The notes: generated by a model from the sequence alone, not told the origin. A stretch of DNA of 46,232 nt from Thoreauomyces humboldtii (GCA_027596035.1 JADGJA010000082.1:1-46232); one strand, 5' to 3'; counted from the first letter of the stretch, positions 11,910-22,903 are shown. Program-made: numbers and translations.

Positions 11910-12221
11910 GTCCACGTCGCTCGAAGGGAAACACCGAGGCGACTACCAGAAGTTGCACAAGGCGAACTCGCACGACACTAGATTGATGGCGCTGAGGAGC
12001 GTTGGGACAATGAAGCAAAAGCTCAAGTGGGTTGCCGAAGTCGATTTAATGTCAAGAGCGAGAGGTCCCATTGCCATTTCGTTGCACCACACCATGTCGT
12101 GACATGCACATTTCTCTACTGCCGAAAACTATGTTAACCTGTTTGAGGAAACGACCCTCCAGAATTCTCGGGACTCCACCGATCCCGTCCAGAGACAAAA
12201 GCAGTTTGCCGCTCCCGTTCA
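11910..12221. promoter_or_regulatory. Bidirectional promoter region (Raptor / RPB9)
   Basis: A 312-bp spacer lies between the divergent starts at 11909 (-) and 12222 (+). No obvious TATA box and no coding frame with domain character are seen. Its promoter role is inferred from gene orientation. Confidence 0.45.
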
Positions 12222-12886
12222 ATGGCATCGTTCCGGTTCTGCTCAGAATGGTGAGTCGTTCGAGTCTCACGAGTATCTGATGCGTGTGATTGGCAACCAT
12301 GTCTGAGAATGTGTTTTCATTTCAGCAACAACCTGCTGTACCCACGTGAGGAGCGAGCCGCGCGGAAGCTAGTCTTCGGATGTCGGCACTGCAGTCACGA
12401 AGAGGATGCAGAGTTCACCCAGGTTTACGAGCACGTCGTCTCAGCCGTGGCACGGTGAGCGAGTTGGCTGGGCACTCTTGTTCCAGGATCTCTCTCGTCG
12501 CAGCCCTTCTGAACTTAACCCATTGCTCGTCTCACCATCCAAAGAGAACAGAAGATTGGAGGACCGGAGCTGGCATCTGACCCCACGTTCCCGAAGGTTC
12601 GGATAAAGTGTCCAAAGTGCGACTACATGGAGGCTGTCTTCTTTCATTCAAGATCGTAAGTCCTGCCGTGCGTTGAAGTTTGGATGAATTTCTTCTGGCT
12701 GACCTGCGCCTGCAGAAAATCTCGAGATGCCACCATGAAGGTACGGAGAATAGGTTGGGATACCCGTTGCTAAACGCGCAACTTATGTTTTTGCAATCAC
12801 AGCTCACGTATTGTTGCGCAAGCGCGTCCTGCGGTCATACATTCTCGGCCGAAGAGTCGGAAGGCATTGCTCCGATGGAACAATGA
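12222..12886 (+). CDS. RPB9: RNA polymerase II subunit Rpb9
   Basis: Rpb9 is a small two-zinc-ribbon subunit of Pol II that affects start-site choice, fidelity and transcript cleavage. Five exons join in phase: 12222-12250, 12326-12454, 12545-12655, 12716-12740 and 12803-12886, giving 125 residues (yeast has 122). The N-terminal ribbon reads FRFCSECNNLLYPREE..LVFGCRHC. The C-terminal TFIIS-like ribbon reads IKCPKCDYMEAVFFHSRS..ATMKLTYCCASASCGHTF. All eight zinc-binding cysteines are visible. The introns are short with standard ends. Five exons in 665 bp shows the intron density of this genome. Confidence 0.96.
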
Positions 12887-13341
12887 TCCGCTTTGCACAT
12901 ATATATCAACAGCAACCTCTTGAAGAGTTTGTGACCTCAGCGCTTGTGCCCCGGCAAGTCGGTTCACCGATTTTTCACACGCGCTGAGATGAGCTGCTCA
13001 GTTTCTTGGTCACTGCCTCAAAGTGAACTTCATGTTCTATCTGCCGAAGCTGTGGTTTCCAGCTCGCATCATATGTTGTGGCCAAAGAGCGTCCGCTTGA
13101 CTGCAGTACACTGGATTGCTGTCACTGCTGACCTCATAGCCACGGTTTAAGCTTTTTTTTTACCATGTTACTTGTGTTTGGCCTTCGTTTTTGAACGAGC
13201 ATACAGTACTGATATGAGCGCAACCGATGCCTGTACCAGGAAAAGGATTTGAGCCGATCGCCTGGTACCCGGTAGCCGATCGGTAGCGATTCCAAACACA
13301 TTTCTGCCATACATTTCCAGAATCTTTCACCGAACGGAAAC
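12887..13341. other. Intergenic region upstream of WC-1
   Basis: This 455-bp stretch between the RPB9 stop and the WC-1 start contains no supported gene. An antisense open frame across 13160-13597 has no domain features. It presumably carries the WC-1 promoter, but no specific element is recognised. Confidence 0.5.
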
Positions 13342-15998
13342 ATGTCTGGTTTCCCCAGCTCTGATTCCTTCGGAGCGCACTTCTCGTGAGGAAAAGGAGG
13401 GCTGTTTTACGTGTGGCGAAGGGGAGACTGGGGCTGACCTTTGCTATGCATCTCCCAAAAGCGTCGACCCAGCAGGAGTGGAATCCTCCCCGCACCACCA
13501 AGACAGAGGATTTGGGCTGAAGCTCAACACCTTCGAGCCGAAACCTCAAACCTTGGGTATGTCCGGGTCTCCGAGTCTGCGCGTGTCGCAGTCGCACAGT
13601 ACTTTGTTGAAGGGGTGTTGCTGAACTTCTTCCGTCAGGGCCGATATCGCAAATCCCACCATCGATAAGTCTTACTGGGATATACTCGGCTACAGGTGGG
13701 AATCGGGACCGATTTGTGACTGTGATGGGTAAAGATCATGCTGAGGCTCGGATGGTTCCAGGCTTTGACATCCTCGGAATCTTGTCTTGGGTCGTACACC
13801 GACCAAATCCAAGGGTTCGTCCTTTAGCTAATGCTTTCCTTCTGCAAGTCGGCATGCACTGAAAGCATACATCATCTAGATCAACATCGGCCCAGTGGAT
13901 CTCAGCTGCTCATTCGTCGTTTCGGACCCCCGCAAAGCGGATATACCTGTAGGGCACAGTTGCTATTCCCGCCGGTGCCTTGACAGCAGGTTCTGACGAA
14001 AGTCAAATGTAGATTGTCTACGTTAGCGAGACTTTCACCAAGTGCGTTTCTGGAAGCTCCCGTTGTTGACGGTGGTTCTGGCGCTAATTGGCAGTTGCTG
14101 GTTAGGCTTACAGGCTATAGCGAAGCCGAAATCTTGAATAAGAGCTGCCGCTTTCTTCAATGTGGGTCACTCTTTGTGCAGCCAGCAACCCTCGAGACTG
14201 ACCCGCTCATTCCTCATTAGCGCCAGACGGAAAGCAAGAGAAGGGAGAGGAGCGCCGTTACACCGACAATGGGGTCATCGCCTCCTTACGGCAAGACATC
14301 GCGGATGGGAAGGAATGCCAGTACACGGTCATCAACTACAAGAAGACGGGTGAGCCTTTCATCAACTTGCTGACCGTCGTCCCAGTGTGAGAGCGATATT
14401 TTGGTTTTGCTTGCGCGCGGCGTGTACTAATTGTACGCAGTGAGCTCTACCGACCAGGCGAGATTAGCTTCTTTGTGGGTTTCCAAGTGGATTTGGTAGA
14501 TCAACCACAAGCAATTTTGGATCGCATGAAGGGTGCGTGTGATGTTCCGAAAGTTCTGTTGATGAAAGGGCTAACTGTTGTACGTAGATGGAACATATAC
14601 CATCAACTACCAAATGAACGAGGCACTGAATGTGCGAAAACCAAGTGAGTGCAGTGCCTGTGAGCTTTACTCAACGCGATGACGCTTACACCCTAGACGT
14701 TTTCAGCTTCCGCTATCGATCTCTCGGCCTTCCAAGCGGACGCAGCATCCCTGTTCTCGGCACTTCCGGATGTCGGAAACGTCCCTCTTCCGGAAGTCCG
14801 AGAGATTCTCGTGGACAAACTTGGCGACTTTGTACACATACTGTCACTTCGCGGCCGCTTCCTTTACGTGGCCCCGTCCTCTACAAAGCAGCTACTAGAG
14901 TATGAACCGGAAGAAGTCATGGGACACAACCTGCACGAGTTCGTGCATCCAGCCGATATCGTCTTTGTCATGCGGGAACTCCGTAATATCAATCCGGGCG
15001 ATACTATCAACATCATATGTCGATATCGGCGAAAAACGTCTGGGTACATTTACCTCGAAGTCACCGGCCATGTAAGCGACTTCTCTTTACCTGATCGTGA
15101 TAACTCCAGTGTTTAACGAAGCATTTTTCTTCTGATCAGATGTACTCGGGGGATAAGAACAAGCGAACAAAATGCTTCATCCTGACCGGTCGCGAAAAAA
15201 CCATTTCCTCGCTGAACGTCAACGACGTCCTGCTACCGGGACGGGCTTCGTCGGAGACCTGGGTCAAGCTCTCCCTCGAAGGGCTCACCCTTTTCGGCTT
15301 TTCCAGCAGTCCGTCACTGCTGGGATCGCCCCAGGAAGAGTTACTGTCGACGGCATTCGTCCATTGCCTGCACGAGAGTGATCAACCATCCTTCACGGAA
15401 GCTTTGGAGCGCGCCGTCGCGCGAGAGAGCACCGAGAACGTTCGATGTCGACTTTCCCACAAGCGCGGCGGCTTGCCGGTCGTAATTCGACTATACGCTG
15501 CGGGATCGGCAAAACTGCGAACTCTGTTTTGTCAGATCAAGATGGTCGAGATCGGTGGCACCGATCCCCTGGATCTCAAAAGTCTCGCAGACTATGGCGG
15601 TTTGTACGAGAAGGGGGATTTGTTCGACGTGATGCACGGAGTGAGGGCCACGTCACTTCCTTATGAGCTTAACCAGCTCCGCGTCCACAACAAGCGGATA
15701 AGAGAGGAGCTCGACAGCCTTGCAGCTTGGACGAAGAACAAGCAACCGGTAGGTCTTCGAACAAAGGAACCGAAAGAATTTTCAGTTCTGGACTCAAAAA
15801 CGGCAGTATTACTCTCTTCAGAGCACGCATCGACCAGAGTCCGTGCGGATACCAGATGCTCCACCGCAATGTCAACAGTGCCATACGCAGACGAGCACGG
15901 AATGGCGAAAGGGACCCGACAACCAGCGGAGTCTTTGCAACGCCTGCGGGTTGCGATACGCCAAGATGCTCCGCAGAACCGAAGCACCTGCAACGTGA
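13342..15998 (+). CDS. WC-1: White collar 1 blue-light receptor / GATA factor
   Basis: WC-1 is a flavin-binding photoreceptor and transcription factor that, usually with WC-2, activates light-induced genes. Thirteen exons join in phase (13342-13385, 13462-13556, 13639-13695, 13762-13814, 13880-13948, 14013-14041, 14106-14161, 14221-14386, 14441-14532, 14588-14644, 14707-15071, 15140-15748, 15822-15998) for about 622 residues. The LOV domain (about residues 60-210) has [42 protein letters not shown] and the photoactive Cys in NKSCRFLQ, then the flavin-contact Asn pair ([14 protein letters not shown]) and FFVGFQVDL. Two PAS regions follow (about 270-360 and 365-470). The C-terminus is a GATA finger, CQQC-x18-CNAC. 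The GRNCRFLQ consensus is altered to NKSCRFLQ, with the Cys kept. At 622 residues it is shorter than Neurospora WC-1. Confidence 0.95.
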
Positions 15999-17018
15999 AA
16001 AAACTGAGGGGTTTGGCCACGTGCTGCGTTGGGAGTGGAAAGTGGGGTCTTCAGCTGCTGCATACGCTTGTACATAGTCTTTTTGCATTCCTCATAACCG
16101 ATATCGCCGGTATGCTCTTTTAAAAGCCTCAAAAATACTGGACGGATTCATAACCTCGACAAGTCGAGCCAAGCAGTTCATGGGCCATCTCGTCGTCTTG
16201 CGACCCTTTCTTGTCTCCGCATCAGATGGATTCGTCTGCCTTCGTCGTGGTCCTTTACTCTGCGGTTCACATCAGCACCAGACAGTCTTTCTCCCACTCG
16301 AGCAGGCCTTTTGTAAGATGTGTATCTTCTTTCGTGTTAGCACTCTGGTCGGTACAAGGTGGGTTGCAGAACAGAACGTAGGCAGTATGGGGAGGCGACG
16401 CGACGGGGGCGCATGCAGGATGACAAGATTCGGGTTCTACGTGGTTTGCACTGATGTTTGTGTCTGACCCCTCGACTTGAAGAGTTAGATGTCTGGGCCG
16501 AAGGAGCGAGGCGACGGCGCTTGCGGGCCGACCGAGACATGCAAGCCCCCTTCGGTTTGGGAACTCAACGTGGGAAGCGTCAAAAATGGCTGGGTCAAGC
16601 TTACTAGGGTGGACTTTCGCTTGCGCGAGGTGGGAAGGGACAGAGCGCTACCGTATCCTTTCCCACATCCTACGTTTTCAGTCAGTTGGCACGGGACAGG
16701 TTTGAGAATTCTAGTCATCCTCCGAAGAAGAGCTATTCTCGCCGAACCCCTCGCGGGACCTAGGCCCTGGCGTGCCATGAAACTAAGCCATGGTGTAGTA
16801 TTTCCCCGCCAGGGCCGCGTCGGGTGCGTGAGGGCGTGCAACACCAAATCATACCATGCAACCCGGACGGCTGGCAATCAACCTACGCACCGAGATGCTT
16901 TACGGTTAGTGCAGCCATCCTTGATGAGTTCCTTACCTCCGGGGAGCTTACATGCTGGTAGCTGTCCTCGAAGGTGACGACCGATGGCGTTCTTGCAAAA
17001 GGACGAACGTGGAAGCAG

Positions 17019-17300
17019 GCAACCAGTACCGAGTAGAAGAGCTTGACGGCTTGACGAAGACGGCGTACACAAAGACGAAGGAGAACGTCGTGGGATCTGG
17101 CAAAGGCGCTTAGCGGCCGGTTACCAGTAGCAGAGCTTTACGGTTTCGGTAACATCGACGGTCTTGCGAGAACGTTTAGATCGCGGCGCGCAGACGACTG
17201 GTATCGACGAAAAGAGTGTTTGTGACAACGGCTTGACGAAGAGGACGTTCTTGGGCGAAGGTGCCAGACGACCGGTGCCGATGAGCAGAGCTTGAGGATG
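17019..17300. repeat. Degenerate minisatellite, about 72-100 bp period
   Basis: Four related copies of a motif resembling ccag-acCggt-ccgatgagCAGAGCTTgacgg start near 17019, 17119, 17192 and 17264. Each is followed by variants of cttgacgaagacg and gaggacgttcttgggcgaag. On the minus strand the copies translate to related strings such as QALLLGTGCL, KALLLVTGR and QALLIGTGRL. The copies diverge, so this is an old array. Confidence 0.6.
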
Positions 17301-17328
17301 AACGCTTGACGGGGACGGCGGCTTGGGC

Positions 17329-17391
17329 GAAGAGGTCTTGGCGAAGAGGTCTTGGCGAAGAGGTCTTGGCGAAGAGGTCCTGGCGACGAGG
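17329..17391. repeat. 14-bp tandem repeat, 4.5 copies
   Basis: The unit gaagaggtcttggc occurs at 17329, 17343, 17357 and (with one change) 17371, followed by a half copy. The 14-bp period shifts the reading frame at each copy, arguing against a coding role. Confidence 0.85.
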
Positions 17392-17410
17392 GTGATCACG
17401 GGTATCAGGG

Positions 17411-17700
17411 CTTGAGACGAAAAACAAAAAAAGGTTAAGGGACAGCAATATCGACGCAGCCACACTATAATGTACAGTTAATACCTCGGCTTCGTTTGCA
17501 AGGCAGAGTGTCTTGTCTCCGAAATTGAGGTAGACTGGTCCGATAGCGACATGAGGACGTGCGCAGCGACTGACAAAAGTCCAAATATCAGTATCGACGG
17601 ATGGGATGGGGATCGTTGCAACGTTCATACCCATGAGCCTGTCTCTTGAAATTGAGGAAAGTCTGTCCTTTCGGAACGCGTCAATCTGCAGATGGGACAT
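17411..17700 (-). CDS. Possible unidentified ORF/exon
   Basis: A minus-strand frame from the ATG at 17700 reads about 72 residues with non-low-complexity composition (..SVDTDIWTFVSRCARPH.., AIGPVYLNFGDKTLCLANEAE) before a plausible GTATTA donor near 17484. The matching acceptor would lead out of frame or into the tandem repeats. I recognise no family. It may be a decayed gene or chance. Confidence 0.2.
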
Positions 17701-18181
17701 GCTCGGGAGGAGGCACCTACTAAGACGGACCGAGCGACTCGAAATGAGTAACGAGTGCCATCTCGTTTATTGAACCGATTGAGTTGAGTGCATCTGTTTA
17801 CTCTCACTTGTGAGTTCATGTCTTCAAGTGGCTCGCTCAGATCTGAGCTGCACATTGCGCAAGATAAGTTTGGCGCTGGGATTGTTGAACCAAACGTAGC
17901 TGGACTCGGTACTTCGATTGTTTTCTGACGGCGGATGTAGGGAGTCGACTGTACGAGCAGAGAGATAGAGAGAGATAGAGAGCGATGGATGGATGCAGCG
18001 GGTGCGCGATGGCGGTTTGGGAAACAGATCTAACTTTGCGGAATGCTGCGAGTTTGAACGCGTTCGGGACGCGTGGGGTCTTATACTCCTGGAGCTGATA
18101 GGGTTAGGGCTGAGACTACCGCCCAAAATCCACCGTCCGCCGAAACCGTCCCTCGTCCACCGTTTGAGCGAGCTGGTAACG

Positions 18182-18931
18182 ATGCCTTCTACGTCGTCAG
18201 AAATCGTGCCGTCGGTCGTGTCGTCCTTTGCAACGGGACCTGATATTGCTTCTGCTCTCGTGAACCGACCACCACCACCGCAACGTCAAACTGCCTCGTT
18301 GTCACTCCATCCACCTACGCTCATTTCCGTCACCTTCAACCAACCAGTCCCAGATGACTCCGCCTTCTCCCCTTATGTAACCGCCAGGGACGCTCTCATT
18401 CAAGCTCCCTCTACCTCGATATTACAATATTCTATTCACCGACCTGGTCGTCCCATGCTCCGCGAGCTCTCTCTCGTGTTTCCCGACCTCCGCAACAACC
18501 CCGGCTTGTCCTCTGATCTCCTCGTGATTCCCACCTTCCAACAGTCTGTCTTCGATCTCGTTTCGGTCACAAACGAGACGCAGTGGGAGCGAGACCTTTT
18601 GCTTGACTACATCCACGTATTCGCTCTCGCCATCGTGACGCAGCTCCGCAGACAGAGTTACTGGGCCGACTTGACGGATCCGGCAAGCGGATATCCTGCG
18701 TTCTCGGAGGCAAGAGGGATAAGCTTGTATCCGGACGTGGATGGGTGCGTGCAGCTATTGGGATATCAGACGGTTCAGGCTGGGTGCTGTAGGGTCATCA
18801 CGCATCCTTCTTGGGGCACTCGGAACTATCCAGCCACCATCTTCTGTGCGGCTCCTGTGAATGTCGTGACAAAGGTCATCGAGGAGTGCGTGGCGAGACC
18901 GTTGGAAATCAAACCAAAAAGTCTGGCTTGA
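18182..18931 (+). CDS. MMADHC: MMADHC / cblD-type cobalamin trafficking protein
   Basis: MMADHC directs cobalamin delivered by MMACHC to cytosolic methionine synthase and mitochondrial methylmalonyl-CoA mutase. The family core is clear: FPDLRNNPGLSSDLLVIPTFQ, FDLV, LLLDYIHVFALAIVTQL, then YWADLTDPASGYP, a LGYQTVQAGCCRVITHPSWG block and TIFCAAPVNVVTKVIEE. The animal family shows equivalent WADF.DP.SG and GCCKV.RH..WGT motifs. The Met at 18182 gives 249 residues without introns. The frame is open upstream to an ATG at 17993, which would add 63 residues (Arg-containing, LILLELIGLGLRL) and could supply a mitochondrial leader; in animals the two compartments are reached from alternative starts. 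A telomere-like motif lies between the two starts. Confidence 0.88.
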   Translation: MPSTSSEIVPSVVSSFATGPDIASALVNRPPPPQRQTASLSLHPPTLISVTFNQPVPDDSAFSPYVTARDALIQAPSTSILQYSIHRPGRPMLRELSLVFPDLRNNPGLSSDLLVIPTFQQSVFDLVSVTNETQWERDLLLDYIHVFALAIVTQLRRQSYWADLTDPASGYPAFSEARGISLYPDVDGCVQLLGYQTVQAGCCRVITHPSWGTRNYPATIFCAAPVNVVTKVIEECVARPLEIKPKSLA

Positions 18932-20166
18932 TGCTGCATCATCAGGAGAGTGACCGTTGTGTTATGCGCGATGCAAACGATATCCACCCTCGCAATCATT
19001 CCCAGTTTCCTGGGCTACATCACCGCTCTTGCTGGCTTGACATCACCATACACCTCCTTCCACGCCTCGTCGGCCACATGTCCGTGCTTCCCGAAAAGCC
19101 AGCTTTTCGATCTGGGTGTATCTGCACTGACAATGACAATATCGGCAGATAGTGCGTAGGCCTGACGATGCGTCAATCACTTCTCTGTCAGCTTCAACGG
19201 CGCGGGACGGCAGATGCCCGCTCAGCTGGTATATATCAGAAACCATTGAACAGGTGCAACAGCGCATAGTCCAACACAGGAAACCATCGGACACCGATCA
19301 TGGGGCTTTCTGTGAGCCTGCTTCGGCTGAGTTCAGCAGCTTGGGCGAAACATGGTCGATGAGGAAGGCTTAGATTGTCCATGCATTCAATAAACTCATA
19401 CTAAACTCATGAAAGATCCTTGCCCTCTCCTTTCGATGGTCATCTCTGCTCTCCTGCTTTCCGACACCATCCGCTTTGAAGAGAGGTTGGCCGTGTCGTT
19501 TCTTGACGCGTCCCTCTTGCTTATGTCATGCGTTACGCGAGTGTCGTTTTCTCTGTGGACTCGAATGCGCGTGAGATGTGTCACCCGGTGACCCAATGTC
19601 TCTGAGTAAGCTTTTGGCGGGCTCGATGCGGAAGGGCGGACATGAAATAGAGCAGTGGATCAGTGTCTAGAACCACGTACTGTACACACAACGCGCACTG
19701 CCGGTACATGTCCCGTGTCCCTGTGTCCATGTTTTCCGTGCGTGTCACCCACCAAGCAACGCCCGCACCTATCACCACGCCTTGGCATTCAAACGCTATC
19801 TGCAGTATCTCTCGATCGGTGATGGGGAAGGAGAACAAGGCCCTTATCCATTGTTTGTTCCAGAAAGGAAGGGACGGAAAGCCAATGGAGGAGGAGGGAA
19901 GGAGTGAAAGCCTCCTTTCCTGCTCACATGAGCTCTTCTACACGGGTTTGTCTCCCGTCTGAAAAGGTACAAGACCACACACACTAGTGGTTCCTCACTC
20001 GCTCTCACACACAGGCATCACTCACATCAGCACCATTGTAGAAATCGCACGCACCTACTCTTTCGAACATTCGCTTCTTACATATCCTTCTTTGCGGGCA
20101 TCACATTCTTTAATACCTTCTGCAACACACATCGCCCCCGGACTCTTTCCTCAGAACGCGCAAGCA
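18932..20166. other. Intergenic region, no supported gene
   Basis: More than 1.2 kb separates MMADHC from the next gene. Open frames on both strands (for example a hydrophobic 69-residue frame at 18950-19159) have no domain signature or consistent exon structure. An aataaa hexamer occurs near 19388. I see no RNA gene. Confidence 0.45.
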
Positions 20167-20442
20167 ATGGCCGGCCCCACCGCCCCCCTCATCACATTCG
20201 CCGCAACCTCCATCGGAGCCCTAGCCGCCCTCTACTTTGCATCCCGCAGCGACGACGCCTCTCCGAACTCGTCCTTCGCAGCTCGTCCCAGTACTTTGTC
20301 TGCCACTCCCGGTCTCAACACGCGTCCAGTCAGCCTTCGTCGTCAGAAGCAGGAGACCAGCATCCACTTCGGCGACGAGCAAAGGTGGGCCAGGCATGGA
20401 GCTACCCATGGGGCATGGGCTTACCACGTCGACGAGGAGTGA
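20167..20442 (+). CDS. Small single-pass membrane protein, unknown
   Basis: A 91-residue protein starts at an ATG (MAGPTAPLITFAATSIGA...) with an N-terminal hydrophobic segment at about residues 6-25, consistent with a signal anchor. A Ser/Pro-rich stretch follows, then a basic-aromatic tail (..HFGDEQRWARHGATHGAWAYHVDEE). The frame is open upstream, but the earlier residues look like translated 5' UTR. I do not recognise the family. It could be a small mitochondrial inner-membrane or ER protein, which is a guess from the topology. Confidence 0.5.
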   Translation: MAGPTAPLITFAATSIGALAALYFASRSDDASPNSSFAARPSTLSATPGLNTRPVSLRRQKQETSIHFGDEQRWARHGATHGAWAYHVDEE

Positions 20443-21305
20443 AAAGGATGGAGGACGGGAACGAGGGAGAAGAAACGGATGGAAGGATGGGTAGGAACGA
20501 GAGTGAATGAGAGAGATGCGGATACGAGAAAAGCATTCTCTCCTCCATTTTCCTCTGGGGAGACAAGTTGTTTTCGCAGAATCGAATCTAAAACTTATCC
20601 GACCGCTATTCTCTCTCATGGAAAAAGCTCGTTCGCCGAAAAGGCAGTGACCTGGGCGTTCGCCTGACATCTCTCTCTCTCTCTCTGCTCTGCTCTCTAC
20701 ACACCACACACCACACACACCATCTTGGAAAGAGCTGGCGTATTCCCCCTGTCAGTTATACCCCTCTGCATTGGTGTGTAGAGTTAAAAGAGGTGGCAGT
20801 TGTGCGCAACCTTCGACTTACCTCAATTTTCTTTTCGTCTTCCCACCTTTGTAGCAAACCCGACGAGCACGAGCCGACCCACCCCTTTCACCTGAACGCA
20901 AAGGACATGATGTTCGGTTGTGTTTGATCCCTCGCCATGTCTTGGCTTCTGTCATTTTCGTTCGATAGCTCTCTCGATGAATTCCCACACATCAACGCAC
21001 GCACCCCGCGCACAGTGCATAGCGCACTTTACCTCTGTATAGCGCAGTCCTTGTCTTACCCTTTTGAAATCTTCGGCATGCTTTTGTATCGAATGTGATG
21101 AATGAATGAGAAAGATCGCTTTGTCCCGTCTATCTTGCGCTGTCGGTGATATGAGCTTTACACGGCGGAATACAGGCGTCATGACCGCAGTTTACCTCGA
21201 CCATCGTCGTCATCCCACATAAAGGTTCATCGAACGAAATGGTGATTCGACATATTGCAGATGTAAAAACCGTCCGACCCCAAAAATATGTACTCAAAGG
21301 GCAAA
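20443..21305. other. Intergenic region with simple repeats
   Basis: It contains a (CT)n tract near 20670-20697, followed by CACACCACACACC repeats. No supported gene lies between the small membrane protein and the stop of the RTA1-like gene. Confidence 0.5.
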
Positions 21306-22501
21306 TTACACCTTTCCCGCAAAGTCCCCCCGTCCCTCCACCTCGGTGACGTCCCCGCTGTGCTCGGTCCTCCCACCGTTGACGTTCCCACCCCTCCAAC
21401 CGGTGACGCCCCAGAGCCCCTTGAAGGCACGTCCGGGATGGAACGCGGCCATGAGACCCGTCGCGATGAAGATCATGGGTCCTTCCAGGATCATGAACTC
21501 CACCTCATTGTTGGCTTCCGAGCCATTGAACCCGCCTGAGAGCTCCGAGACTCGGAAGATGCAGCGGATGAGGATCAGGAGGGTCGATGCTAGAAGGGCT
21601 GTCGGGTAAAGGATGTCAGTGAAACGATGATGGGAATACAGATACGTGATACGGCCGATGACTTTACCCCATTGGAAGTACGTGAATCCTTCACTCCCTA
21701 TCAACCCATCGAACTGAACATTCCCGTTGCCACTCCCCATCCCAGAAGCCACCGCCCGTCGCCTGGCCAACACGAAATCGGTCCAGACGATCAGGAACAG
21801 AACGATGCTGACGACCTGCCAGATGAGACCCGCCATCATGACGTGAACGCCGTTGTCCAACTGGGACTGAGTCACAGACTGAGCCGCCATGGCACCTCCG
21901 ATGGACTGTAGGATCAGCGACACGAGGTCGAATGTCACGAACACGATCGTGTAGGTACGGGGAGCGAGTCGGGAGTGGATACGACCGTAGACGGTCACGA
22001 TACGACCGAGACAGAGGTAGATGCTCGCGGTCAGGAACGCCGGACCAATCGTCAGAGGGACTAGATACTGGATGGAAAAAAACATTAAAAACAAAAAGAT
22101 GACATTAGCGTTCCCGACGACAACATGGACACCACGTCGATGTCGATTGGGATGGCTGACGTACCACCAAGAAAGGATTCAACGAGAACGGATCGCTCCT
22201 TCCCATGATCCTACCGCCGTATCCGATGACCTCGCACGCTGCGCCCATGATGATCGGGATGGTGAATCCCCACGTCCTGTACCGTGCCCCCAGACCCAGG
22301 TGCAGGAAGAACAGGAGTGCGAAGATGACGAGGTAGATGATGTTGGCGGGGAGGTTCGGTAGATAGTGGATCTGCAGACATGATCTGCGTTAATTTAGGC
22401 GCCTGGTAACTTTTTTGATGATTTGAACTTGTTTTCGGTTCGTTTACCTTGCCGTGTTCGGCGACCGTGCAGGTCTCGATCGTGCATTGATAGATCGCCA
22501 T
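21306..22501 (-). CDS. RTA1-family multi-pass membrane protein
   Basis: RTA1/RSB1-family proteins are fungal seven-helix plasma-membrane proteins linked to lipid (sphingoid base) movement and drug tolerance. Exons 22501-22448, 22371-22165 and 22067-21306 join in phase. Conserved features include the short N-terminal Cys-containing head (MAIYQCTIETCTVAEHGK), the first helix (LPANIIYLVIFALLFFLHLG), GACEVIGYGGRIMGR-like residues (GAACEVIGYGGR), IYLCLGRIV, FVTFDLVSLILQSIGGAMAA and the late LLILIRCIFRVSELSGG. The last exon contains a 54-nt in-frame stretch with a GTATCA donor and ACAG acceptor (about residue 250) that could be a further intron; removal keeps the frame. The tail after the last helix is Gly-rich. 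Confidence 0.88.
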
Positions 22502-22903
22502 GGCGGATGGAAATGACTTCAAGGCTGTGAGGTCCGGAGTTCCCGGGGGAACAGGACAAGGTCTGTGGTAGATATAAATCTCGCCAGGTCTACTGCATCC
22601 TTGAGCGGAAGCGGAGATGGAATGACAGCGTGTAGCCGTGCCGCACACAAAAAAAATGTATGAATGCCATGTGTCGAGACTCGGACGGGTTGTCATGACT
22701 TTTGGCTTCGCTGTCTGGAAAAGAACCCACCCTTTCTTCTTTTTTTGTTGTTTTTTTTCTTTCTTCATTCATTTACCGATGCACAAGCCCGTGCGGTCAA
22801 CGGTCACTTGATGTACAGCACAGTACTGTACAGTGTGATTCTACAGCAGATCGCCGAACCCCCGTTGTGGTCAGCGACCTCGTCGGATCTGAGTTTTTGA
22901 AGG

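Larger units (their letters stand above)
15999..18181. other. Gene-poor interval with degenerate repeats
   Basis: About 2.2 kb has no gene I can support firmly. Its first part (16.0-16.9 kb) holds only unconvincing frames and a 10-bp perfect inverted repeat, GGCCCTGGCG / CGCCAGGGCC, at about 16763-16772 and 16807-16816. From about 17.0 kb there is a degenerate minisatellite and a 14-bp tandem repeat. The end of the interval (17.9-18.18 kb) has GATA/GAGA repeats and a telomere-like tagggttaggg near 18100, just upstream of MMADHC. Confidence 0.5.

Noticed and set aside
13160..13597. 145-residue minus-strand frame antisense to WC-1
   Set aside because: It covers WC-1 exons 1 and 2 in the wrong strand and has no recognisable features.
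16763..16816. 10-bp perfect inverted repeat as a terminator or element end
   Set aside because: It is isolated, with no transposase, target duplication or adjacent gene to give it meaning.
18950..19159. 69-residue hydrophobic open frame after MMADHC
   Set aside because: No conservation signal, start context or exon structure; it directly overlaps the MMADHC 3' region.
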